A stretch of DNA of 38,604 nucleotides from Bacillota bacterium (GTDB lineage Bacteria; Bacillota; Clostridia; Christensenellales; CAG-138), in contig JAEWUO010000026.1 of NCBI GenBank assembly GCA_023459335.1, positions 1-38,604 on the forward strand, in the 5' to 3' direction. Below the pieces are notes generated by a model. It searched no databases. It was not told where the DNA came from and saw only the letters and a program-made list of their open reading frames with translations. Shown one piece after another: positions 31,467-38,604 of this stretch (the first letter of the stretch is position 1; each line of letters opens with the position of its first letter). The position numbers and the translations under genes are program-made.

Positions 31467-31496
31467 AGCGTATCACCAATACGGCGTGGTTGTCAA
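31467..31496 (-). promoter_or_regulatory. Candidate promoter of the metG leader
   Basis: Minus-strand TTGACA (complement of 31491-31496) is followed after 18 bases by a weak TACGCT. The -35 box overlaps the one used by pth on the other strand. Confidence 0.4.
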
Positions 31497-31518
31497 GCGC
31501 GTCCGATCGTGCTAAGAT
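31490..31518 (+). promoter_or_regulatory. Promoter of pth-mfd
   Basis: TTGTCA and TAAGAT are exactly 17 bases apart and point at pth. Confidence 0.7.
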
Positions 31519-31548
31519 AGGTTGGATTTCGAGAAAGGAGAGCGCGCC

Positions 31549-32136
31549 ATGCACGTGATCGCGGGCCTCGGCAACCCCGGCATCTTCTACCAGCGCACGC
31601 GGCACAATGCGGGCTTTCAGGCGCTGGACAAAATCGCGGACGAACTGCACATCCGCGTGACGAAGCGCGGCTTTTCCGGCTTATACGGCGAGGGCGTCTA
31701 TAACGGCGAACGCGTGGTGCTCGTTAAGCCCGCGACCTATATGAACCTCTCCGGCAACTGCATTCAGTCCGTGCTGCGGTTCTATAAATGCCCGGTGAAC
31801 AACCTGATCGTGCTCTACGACGACATCGAACTGCCGACAGGTTCGCTGCGCATCCGCGATAAGGGCAGCGCGGGTACGCACAACGGTATGCGCTCCGTCG
31901 TCGCCTGCGTGAACAGCGAGGATTTCCCGCGCATCCGCATCGGCGTGGGGGACCGCGAGGGCGGCAGGGACCTGAAGGACCATGTGCTCGGCAGACCCGG
32001 CAAACAGGAACAGGAAGCGCTCGAAACCGCGTTTTGCGACGCGGCTAAGGCGGCGAAACTGATCCTCGACGGCAAACTCATGGAAGCGCAGGCGAAATTC
32101 AACAAACGGCATATCGGCGGGACAAAGGCGGAGTAA
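31549..32136 (+). CDS. pth: Peptidyl-tRNA hydrolase
   Basis: The 195-residue enzyme frees tRNA from peptidyl-tRNA dropped by ribosomes. Family markers are IAGLGNPG at the N-terminus, RHNAGF with the catalytic His, KPATYMNLSG, the DDIELPTGSLRIRDKGSAGTHNG stretch with the catalytic Asp, and RIRIGVG. Length is normal. GAAAGGAG precedes ATG 31549; nine upstream in-frame codons are unlikely to be used. Mfd follows 41 bases later in the same operon, a common pairing in Bacillota. Confidence 0.98.
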   Translation: MHVIAGLGNPGIFYQRTRHNAGFQALDKIADELHIRVTKRGFSGLYGEGVYNGERVVLVKPATYMNLSGNCIQSVLRFYKCPVNNLIVLYDDIELPTGSLRIRDKGSAGTHNGMRSVVACVNSEDFPRIRIGVGDREGGRDLKDHVLGRPGKQEQEALETAFCDAAKAAKLILDGKLMEAQAKFNKRHIGGTKAE

Positions 32137-32177
32137 CGCTCGCCCGCGTCCCGACTACAACGGATTACGGGGGACGC

Positions 32178-35100
32178 TTGACGCCGCGTATGAATCACAA
32201 CTCCATATTGCATCTTCTCGATACCGCGACAGACTACCGGCGCATGAAAGACGCGCTGGAGGGGGGCAAAGGCCCGGTCGCGGCGTTCGGCGTCGCCGCA
32301 AACGCGAAGGCGCATCTCTGCGCGACGCTCGCGCGAAGCAGGCAGGTGCTGTTTGTCACCGCGACGGACATGACAGCGACGCAGCTTTGTGAAAGCGTCC
32401 GTCTCTTCGGCATGCGGGCGGAACTGTTTCTGCCGCGCGAAACGCCGCTTGTGTATGTGCACGCCGCCTCCGGCGAGGGCAGGAGCGAGCGCATTGGCGC
32501 GCTCTCCGCGCTGCTGGACGGGGAGCCGTGCGTCGTTTCCGCCAGCGCGGCCGCGCTCATGCAGGCGCTCGCGCCGAAGGGCGCTTTTCATAAGAGCCGT
32601 ATTTTTATTTCCGTCGGGGATTCACTGGACCCGCGCGCGCTGGTCGAGCGGCTGGTGTCCGCGGGTTACGAGCGCGTGGAGCTGGTGGAAGGGCGCGGGC
32701 AGATCGCCGCGCGCGGGGATATCGTGGACGTCTTCGCGCCGGGCGAGGAATACCCGGTCCGCATCGAGTTTTTCGGCGACGAGGTCGACCAGATGCGTTC
32801 GTTCGACCCTGTGACGCAGCGCGGCGTCGAGCAGGTGCTGCGCGTGTCGATCCGGCCCGCGCTGGAGACGCCGCAGCCGAAGGAGCTGACGCAGGCCGCG
32901 CTCCCGCTGATCGCGGGCAGTCCGGGACTGAGCGATCAGGAGGACGCCTGGCGCGAGGGAATATCCAGCGTCGGCGGGGACGTGCTGCTGCCGCTGCTCT
33001 ATCAGAAGACAGAAACGCTGCTGGATTATCTTCCCGGGGACGCGATTCTCGTCGTGGACGAAGCGCTGCTTCTCGACGAGGCGCTGCGAACGGAGCAGCT
33101 TCGCTTTGCCGAGACCGTGCAGGCCATGCTGGAACGCGGCGAAGGCGTGCCGCAGCAGGGCGCGCTGGAACGCAGCGCAAACGAGACGCTGGAACGACTA
33201 AACACAAACCGCACGGTGCTTTTCTACGCGCTTTCGCGCACGCATCCGCAGTTTGGCGCGAAGGAAATCGTCTCTCTGGAATCGCGCGGCGCGCCGCAGT
33301 TCATGGGCGCCTTCGACGAGATCGCGCGCGAAATCAAACGCCTGAACACGGCGGGGGAAAAGACCGTAATCTACGCTGGCGAGCAGACGCAGGAACTCCT
33401 CGACAACCTCGGTGAATACGGTGCCGCGGCGAGCGCCGCTGCCGAGCTGCCGGACGAGTTGCCCGCGGGCAAAACCCTGATCCTGCCCGGCCAGCTGGCA
33501 AGAGGGTTCTCTTATCCCCGGCTAAAGCTGAATATCTTCACCGAATACGAGGTGACGGGGCGCACGGAGCGCGCGCTGAAGCGTACGCGCGCGAAGAAAC
33601 AGCTCTCGTTTTCCGAGCTTTCGGTGGGGGACTATATCGTACACGAAACCCACGGCATCGGGCGTTTTGTCAAGGTGGAACCGCTGACGGTGCAGGGCAA
33701 AACGCGCGACTACCTGCTCATCGAATACCGCGGCGGCGACCGGCTGTATATTCCGACCGACCAGCTGGACCGTGTGCAGAAGTATATCGGCGGCGGGGAC
33801 GAGGAAGTCTCTCCGCAATTGAGCAAACTCGGCGGCGCGGAGTGGACGAACCGCGTCAGCAAAGCAAAGAACGCGGCAAAGAAGCTCGCGGTCGACCTCG
33901 CGGCGCTCTACGCCGAGCGCGCGAACGCGCGGGGATTCGCGTTTTCAAAGGATACCGCCTGGCAGCGGACGTTTGAGGAACGCTTTCCTTACGAGCTTAC
34001 GCCCGACCAGAAACAGAGCATGGAGGAGATCAAGGCGGACATGGAGCAGGTGCGCCCCATGGACCGGCTGCTTTGCGGAGACGTGGGATACGGCAAGACG
34101 GAACTCGCGCTGCGGGCCGTATTCAAGGCGGTGCAGGACGGGAAGCAGGCGGCGATCCTCGTGCCGACCACGATCCTTGCCCAGCAGCACTACAACACCA
34201 TGCGTTCGCGGTTTGCCGATTTTCCGGTGCGGGCCGCGTGCCTTTCGCGCTTTCAGAGCGTTAAAGAGCGCGGCGAGATTAAAAAAGCGCTCGCGGAGGG
34301 GCAGATCGACGTGGTCGTCGGCACGCACGCGCTTTTGGCAAAGGACGTAAAATACCGCGCGCTGGGGCTTCTGATCATCGATGAAGAGCACCGCTTCGGC
34401 GTCAACCATAAGGAACAGATCAAGGCGATGAAGAAGACTGTGGACGTGCTCACGCTTACGGCGACGCCGATCCCGCGCACGCTGAACATGTCCATGACCG
34501 GCATTCGCGATATCAGCGTGATCGAAACCCCGCCGGAGGCGCGATATCCCGTTCAGACCTATGTGCTGGAGTATACGGACGCGCTGGTGAAAGACGCGCT
34601 TGCGCGCGAAATCGCGCGCAAAGGGCAGGCATACGTGGTCTCCAACCGTGTCGTCAGTATGGAGCAGACACTGCGCAGGCTGGAATCCCTCGTGCCGGAA
34701 GCGCGCATCGCCGTCGCGCACGGGCAGATGGGCGAAACGGAGCTGGAAAACGCGATGCTGGACTTTCTTGACCAGAAAACGGACGTGCTTCTATGCTCCA
34801 CCATCATCGAAAGCGGGCTGGATATTTCAAACGCCAACACGCTCGTTGTGCTCGAGGCGGATAAGATGGGCCTTGCACAGCTCTACCAGCTTCGGGGCAG
34901 GGTCGGACGCTCCAGCCGCATCGGTTACGCGTATTTTACGGTTCAGACCGGCAAGGTGATGAACGAAAAGGCGGCCAAACGCCTGATGGCCATCCGCGAG
35001 TTCACGCAGTTCGGCGCGGGGTTCCAGCTCGCGATGCGAGACCTGGAGATCCGCGGCGCGGGTTCGCTGCTGGGCGCGGAGCAGCACGGGCACATCGCGG

Positions 35101-35642
35101 ACGTTGGGTACGAATACTACGTCAAACTCATCCGCCGCGCGGTGGATGAACAGCAGGGCCGCGCGCCGGAGCCCGTCACCGAGACCAGCGTGGATATTCC
35201 CATCGACGCGCATATCCCGCATGACTATGTGCCGAGCGAGCTGCTGCGACTCAAGGCGTACCGGCGCATCGCGGAGATCGACGGCGCGGAGAGCCTGCTG
35301 GACGTAACGGAGGAGTTTATCGACCGTTACGGCGAACCGCCGGAGAGCGTGACGAACCTGATGCGCATTTCCGAGGTGAAGGCGTACGCAGCCCGCGCGT
35401 TCATCGAGAGTGTGACGGTGCGCGAGGGCGAGGCGAAACTGAAGTTTTCCTCCCATGCGCAGCTGGACGGGGGAAGGCTGATCGCCGCCGTATCGAACAT
35501 GGAGGGCGCCCGGCTCGTCGCGAGCGACCCGCCCGCGATCGAAATACGGCAGAAAAACGCCAGCGCAGAGGCGCTGACCGGAAAACTGCCACAATTCCTT
35601 TACACAATTGTACGTTGCGTCGACGCGGATGCGGGCATATAA
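32178..35642 (+). CDS. mfd: Transcription-repair coupling factor
   Basis: Mfd removes RNA polymerase stalled at DNA damage and recruits UvrA. The 1154-residue protein has all modules: a UvrB-like N-terminal part (residues about 1-350, SVGDSLDPRALVERLVSAGY, GDIVDVF), a CarD-like polymerase-interacting domain at about 480-540 (DYIVHETHGIGRFVKV), a RecG-like translocase with Walker A GDVGYGKTELALRA near 633, DEEH near 734 and LTATPIPRTL, and the TRG motif region RGRVGRSSRIGYAY. The C-terminal TRCF domain ends the chain. It starts with TTG 32178 behind GGGGGA; an ATG at 32190 is an alternative. Confidence 0.97.
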   Translation: MTPRMNHNSILHLLDTATDYRRMKDALEGGKGPVAAFGVAANAKAHLCATLARSRQVLFVTATDMTATQLCESVRLFGMRAELFLPRETPLVYVHAASGEGRSERIGALSALLDGEPCVVSASAAALMQALAPKGAFHKSRIFISVGDSLDPRALVERLVSAGYERVELVEGRGQIAARGDIVDVFAPGEEYPVRIEFFGDEVDQMRSFDPVTQRGVEQVLRVSIRPALETPQPKELTQAALPLIAGSPGLSDQEDAWREGISSVGGDVLLPLLYQKTETLLDYLPGDAILVVDEALLLDEALRTEQLRFAETVQAMLERGEGVPQQGALERSANETLERLNTNRTVLFYALSRTHPQFGAKEIVSLESRGAPQFMGAFDEIAREIKRLNTAGEKTVIYAGEQTQELLDNLGEYGAAASAAAELPDELPAGKTLILPGQLARGFSYPRLKLNIFTEYEVTGRTERALKRTRAKKQLSFSELSVGDYIVHETHGIGRFVKVEPLTVQGKTRDYLLIEYRGGDRLYIPTDQLDRVQKYIGGGDEEVSPQLSKLGGAEWTNRVSKAKNAAKKLAVDLAALYAERANARGFAFSKDTAWQRTFEERFPYELTPDQKQSMEEIKADMEQVRPMDRLLCGDVGYGKTELALRAVFKAVQDGKQAAILVPTTILAQQHYNTMRSRFADFPVRAACLSRFQSVKERGEIKKALAEGQIDVVVGTHALLAKDVKYRALGLLIIDEEHRFGVNHKEQIKAMKKTVDVLTLTATPIPRTLNMSMTGIRDISVIETPPEARYPVQTYVLEYTDALVKDALAREIARKGQAYVVSNRVVSMEQTLRRLESLVPEARIAVAHGQMGETELENAMLDFLDQKTDVLLCSTIIESGLDISNANTLVVLEADKMGLAQLYQLRGRVGRSSRIGYAYFTVQTGKVMNEKAAKRLMAIREFTQFGAGFQLAMRDLEIRGAGSLLGAEQHGHIADVGYEYYVKLIRRAVDEQQGRAPEPVTETSVDIPIDAHIPHDYVPSELLRLKAYRRIAEIDGAESLLDVTEEFIDRYGEPPESVTNLMRISEVKAYAARAFIESVTVREGEAKLKFSSHAQLDGGRLIAAVSNMEGARLVASDPPAIEIRQKNASAEALTGKLPQFLYTIVRCVDADAGI

Positions 35643-35730
35643 TGAACGGAGCGGCAGACAAACGCCGCGATTCCTGTTTTCAAATTTCAAGCGCATAACG
35701 CGCTGAATAAAAAAGGGAGAAACCAAACGT

Positions 35731-37233
35731 ATGAAATTTTCTTGGAAAAAAGCGCTTTCCGTTCTGCTGGCGATCGCGCTTACGCTGTCGTTCGCCGCGT
35801 GCGCGGGCAAGGAAGCAGCAAACGCCAGCGGATCGAATGCAACCAGTTCGAACGCGACGAGTTCAAATGCGACGGGTTCAGACGCATCCGCTTATACCGA
35901 TGAAGAACTCGCGCAGATTGCCGTGCGGATCGGAGACGGAGACAAATTTACCATTACCAAGGGCGATATCCTCGATCAGTACGATTACATGGTTTCCATG
36001 TACAGCGCTTACGGTATGAGCGCGCCTTCGACCGACGCGGACATCGAATCCATGCAGGACGATGTGATCGACTCGCTGGTTTCGGATAAGATCCAGCTCT
36101 ATGAAGCGGATCTGCTTGGCGTGACGCTCACCGACGAGCAGAAAGCGGACGTGGAAAAGCAGGTCGAAGAACAGATGAATTACTATATGGAGACATTCCG
36201 CTCGCAGGCGCAGAGCGAAGGCGTGGCCGATGTGGAAGCCCGCACCCTCGAGATCTTCCAGGAGCAGCTCGACTCCGCCGGCATGAATATGGACGTGGAC
36301 GGCTTCCGCACCTATATGACGGATCGTTACACGGAGCAGGCGCTCCAGGCTGCGCTCAAGACGCAGATCACCAAGGATGTTTCCGCAACGGACGACGAGG
36401 TGCAGGCCTATTACGATACCCTCCTCTCCACGCAGAAGGACAGCTACACGGAAACCCCGGCGGATTATGGTTCTGCTGCGGAGAGCTATCAGGAGGACGC
36501 CGGAGATCCGATGCTTTATACGCCGGAGGGTTTTGTGCGCGTGCGCTCCATTACCATTTCCCCGGAGGGCGACGTCTCTTCCGACTACACGAATCTGAAG
36601 AGCGAACTGACCACGCTGGAAGCGCAGTACGGCGCAGCCGCCCTTGCGGCGCTTGCCGATAAATACGCCGCGAAAGGCGCGGCCGCCTCCGATACCAGCA
36701 TCAACGTGACCACTTCGGAGATCGAGGGCGGCGCTGCGATCGTGAGCGATTACATCACCAAGAAAACGGCGGCGGACGCGCTTTATGAAGATTTCATCAA
36801 AGACGCGCGCGAAAAAGCGAACGAAGCGTATGCATCCCTCGAAGCGGGAACGAGCTTTGAGGATGTGCTCAAGCAATACGGCGAGGACACGATGTACACG
36901 GACTATCCGTCGTTTGTCGACACTGGCCTTCTGATGTATCTGGCAGGCGAAGATACGACCTGGAATGCGAAACTGACAGCCGCGGTCGCTCAGCTTAAGG
37001 ACGGCGAACACACCGCCGTGATTCAGATCGACGATATGTTCTATATCCTCCAGCTGGTCGGCACCGAACCCGCGGGCGAAAAATCGCTGACCGACGCGTT
37101 TGACTCTGTCAAGGCGGCGGTGGTTGCGGAAAACGCGGATACCGCGTGGAGCACGCAGCTCACAACCTGGAAGGGCGATACGAAAATCGTGAATTATTAC
37201 GAAGACGTTTACCGCGATATCGGCAAAAACTGA
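35731..37233 (+). CDS. SurA/PrsA-like foldase lipoprotein
   Basis: The 500-residue lipoprotein has its lipobox FAAC with Cys24. A low-complexity linker of repeated SSNAT/GSNAT units (residues 32-52) then leads to a SurA_N-like chaperone domain (ITKGDILDQYDYMVS, VIDSLVSDKIQLYEADLLGV) and long helices. The C-terminal half includes a parvulin-like region (EAGTSFEDVLKQYGEDTMY, AQLKDGEHTAVIQIDDMFYILQL). Proteins like this fold exported proteins outside the membrane. The parvulin core looks degenerate, so isomerase activity is uncertain. GGGAGAAAC lies before ATG 35731. A strong terminator follows, so it is a single gene. Confidence 0.87.
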   Translation: MKFSWKKALSVLLAIALTLSFAACAGKEAANASGSNATSSNATSSNATGSDASAYTDEELAQIAVRIGDGDKFTITKGDILDQYDYMVSMYSAYGMSAPSTDADIESMQDDVIDSLVSDKIQLYEADLLGVTLTDEQKADVEKQVEEQMNYYMETFRSQAQSEGVADVEARTLEIFQEQLDSAGMNMDVDGFRTYMTDRYTEQALQAALKTQITKDVSATDDEVQAYYDTLLSTQKDSYTETPADYGSAAESYQEDAGDPMLYTPEGFVRVRSITISPEGDVSSDYTNLKSELTTLEAQYGAAALAALADKYAAKGAAASDTSINVTTSEIEGGAAIVSDYITKKTAADALYEDFIKDAREKANEAYASLEAGTSFEDVLKQYGEDTMYTDYPSFVDTGLLMYLAGEDTTWNAKLTAAVAQLKDGEHTAVIQIDDMFYILQLVGTEPAGEKSLTDAFDSVKAAVVAENADTAWSTQLTTWKGDTKIVNYYEDVYRDIGKN

Positions 37234-37243
37234 TTCCGGGTTC

Positions 37244-37273
37244 AAGAGGGCGGCTGAAAAGCCGCCTTCTTTT
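37244..37273 (+). terminator. Terminator of the SurA-like gene
   Basis: AAGAGGGCGGCT pairs with AGCCGCCTTCTT (12 bp, one G-T) around GAAA and is followed by TT. Confidence 0.88.
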
Positions 37274-37299
37274 ATACAAGCAGGCGGCAATATTATCAC

Positions 37300-37328
37300 T
37301 TGTTTTTACAGGCTGGATTTGCTATATT
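37300..37328 (+). promoter_or_regulatory. Promoter of rubredoxin
   Basis: TTGTTT and TATATT are exactly 17 bases apart, about 80 bases before the start codon. Confidence 0.55.
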
Positions 37329-37409
37329 GGAAAAAGGACGAAGCTGGCGTAAAAGCCTGATCAAGAGGGACCGCCGGCGTGTTCAATTCAAGCAGGAGGT
37401 GGTATGAAT

Positions 37410-37565
37410 ATGAAATATGAATGCGTTTGCGGTTATGTATATGATCCGGAAGTAGGCGACCCCGACAACGGAGTTGCGCCTGGAACCGCGTTTGAGGACC
37501 TGCCGGACGATTGGGTATGCCCCGTTTGCGGCATGGAAAAGGACGCGTTTACCGCGATCAAATAA
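37410..37565 (+). CDS. Rubredoxin, with CxCG in place of CxxCG
   Basis: This 51-residue electron carrier holds one iron in four cysteines: Cys5 and Cys7, then Cys37 and Cys40 (WVCPVCG). The rest fits rubredoxin closely: GYVYDPEVGDPDNGVAPGTA and FEDLPDDWVCPVCG. The first pair reads ECVCGY, one residue shorter than the usual CxxCG, which may strain the iron site or be a subfamily feature. AGGAGG lies 10 bases before ATG 37410; an ATG at 37404 is also in frame. It is a single-gene unit with a promoter and a two-way terminator. It probably passes electrons in oxygen or peroxide defence, though no partner (rubrerythrin, flavoprotein) is adjacent. Confidence 0.93.
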   Translation: MKYECVCGYVYDPEVGDPDNGVAPGTAFEDLPDDWVCPVCGMEKDAFTAIK

Positions 37566-37592
37566 CATAATCGGTAAGTTACCATAACGACA

Positions 37593-37622
37593 GCGGGCGC
37601 TCCGGTTTTCCGGAGCGCCCGC
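37593..37622. terminator. Two-way terminator after rubredoxin
   Basis: GCGGGCGCTCCGG pairs perfectly with CCGGAGCGCCCGC (13 bp) around TTTT. A T-rich TTGTGTGTT follows; the genes converge here. Confidence 0.85.
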
Positions 37623-37662
37623 TTGTGTGTTCGCTCAATTTTATATCATGCGGTTTTGCGCA

Positions 37663-38604
37663 TCAATTCGTTGGGGCGGGGGATTCATACAGCGCCGCGT
37701 AGAGCGCGGCGATTCCGTCGGCGACCCGCGGGCCGGCGCGTGTGACGAGACTCGCGTCGACGTAGTACACCCGCCCGTTCTTCACGGCGTCCATACCGGC
37801 CCAGTCGCTCCGCGCGAGGATCTCCGCAGTGCCGGTAAGGGACGCTGCGTTCGGGTCGGCGGACTGACCGGCGCCGTCGGCTGCGGTGAAGATGACGTCC
37901 GGATTGCGGCCGATTACCTGATCCTGCGTGACGGCGAGAACGCCCGGCTGATCTTCAAATTCGTCGTGGTAACCGAGCAGGGAGACGAGGGAATTGAAGA
38001 TCGTCCCTCCGCCTGCGGTGGTCAGCCCCTGCGAAAGCGGGGTCAGTTCGAGAAAGACCGTTTCGCTGTGCTGGGAGATCTTCGTCTGTATTTCCGCAAA
38101 CGCCGTGATCAGGCTGGAAACGAGCGAATTCGCCTCGGCCGAGTGGTTTGTCGCCGCGCCGAGCAGGCTGATCGCACCGTAAAGGTTATTCACGTCCGTC
38201 GAGTTCGTGACGAGAACGGCTACGCCCGCGCCGCTGAGTGCGGAGAGCAGCTCCGTATCCGCGGCGTTATCGACGCTCATAACGACGAGCTGCGGCTGGC
38301 GCAGCAGCACGAGATCCGCATCCGTTTTGTTGTCCACGGTTACAAACGGAATGAGGTTCGTTTCTGCGGGATAATCGCAGGCCGAGGTCCGTCCTACGAC
38401 GGATTCCCCCGCGCCGATGGCGTAGAGAATTTCGCAGTCTCCCGGGTCGAGCACCACGATGCTGGTCGGAAACGAGGTAAGTCGGACGGTATTGCCCGCC
38501 ATATCGGTCAAATCTACGGCCAAGCCGCCCAGACCGCTTTGCTGCACCGAGCCGTCGTTCGGCGTAAAATCGGAGGCGACGGAGGGGGAGCCGTCGTCCG
38601 CGGG
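37663..38604 (-). CDS. FecB/BtuF-like substrate-binding protein (5' end off window)
   Basis: Only the C-terminal 313 residues lie in the window; the frame is open to base 38604, so the start and probably a lipoprotein signal lie beyond it. The visible part opens with a Ser/Asp/Pro linker, then LTDMAGNTVRLTSFPTSIVVLDP, the classic first strand of class III cluster A binding proteins for siderophores, haem or cobalamin. ILYAIGAGESVVGRT, PQLVVMS, LGYHDEF, NPDVIFTAADG and KNGRVYYVDASLVTRAGPRV complete the fold. An internal GTG at 38547 is not the true start. The ligand cannot be told; the ABC permease and ATPase would be expected in the flanking DNA. Confidence 0.9.
   Translation of the reverse strand, partial: PADDGSPSVASDFTPNDGSVQQSGLGGLAVDLTDMAGNTVRLTSFPTSIVVLDPGDCEILYAIGAGESVVGRTSACDYPAETNLIPFVTVDNKTDADLVLLRQPQLVVMSVDNAADTELLSALSGAGVAVLVTNSTDVNNLYGAISLLGAATNHSAEANSLVSSLITAFAEIQTKISQHSETVFLELTPLSQGLTTAGGGTIFNSLVSLLGYHDEFEDQPGVLAVTQDQVIGRNPDVIFTAADGAGQSADPNAASLTGTAEILARSDWAGMDAVKNGRVYYVDASLVTRAGPRVADGIAALYAALYESPAPTN

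Noticed and set aside
35878..37299. Minus-strand ORF opposite the SurA-like lipoprotein
   Set aside because: No motif or ribosome site, and it crosses a strong terminator. The plus strand has a lipobox and family resemblance.

Overview
The window is a chromosomal stretch from a moderately GC-rich, Gram-positive-type bacterium. The best guess is a Clostridia-class member of the Bacillota. The sequence supports this with strong AGGAGG-type ribosome sites, sigma-A-like promoters, a T-box leader controlling methionyl-tRNA synthetase, a four-cysteine ribosomal protein L28, lipobox lipoproteins and GTG/TTG starts. The species cannot be named from sequence reading alone. Nothing looks like a prophage, plasmid, CRISPR array or insertion sequence.

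Layout. Bases 1-600 hold tRNA-Thr(GGT) with a textbook promoter and a perfect-palindrome terminator, then a structured repeat that re-uses pieces of the tRNA. A small lipoprotein and a DUF4405-type membrane protein follow. Bases 2289-4909 hold a compact minus-strand cassette: a MarR regulator, a serine-palmitoyltransferase-like PLP enzyme and a short-chain dehydrogenase. Its promoter overlaps a 12+12 bp palindrome. Next come a cyclophilin, an aldo/keto reductase, a frameshifted WYL regulator, trmL, rpmB, a GT39-like membrane protein overlapping a leucine-rich-repeat lipoprotein, and a large surface protein with six Ig-like repeats.

Bases 14505-25038 are a molybdenum island of ten genes. It carries moeA, a second MoeA fused to a periplasmic-binding-protein-like domain, moaC, two MOSC-domain proteins, moaA, a molybdopterin-binding protein with a cysteine-rich tail, the molybdate transporter modABC and mogA. 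Together they take up molybdate, make cyclic pyranopterin and insert the metal. The molybdopterin synthase genes (moaD/moaE) and any molybdoenzyme are not in this window. A 48-bp tandem repeat sits inside the island, just upstream of a gene that appears to be transcribed without a leader.

Bases 25111-38604 hold two small divergently transcribed membrane proteins, a GT-A-like glycosyltransferase, and the minus-strand run metG-GNAT-tatD behind a T-box. Divergent from it is pth-mfd, followed by a SurA/PrsA-like lipoprotein, a 51-residue rubredoxin with an unusual CxCG motif, and the 3' part of a FecB/BtuF-like binding protein that runs off the window edge. The most interesting candidates are the MarR-controlled sphingolipid-like cassette, the tRNA-derived structured repeat, and the repeat plus leaderless promoter in the molybdenum island.
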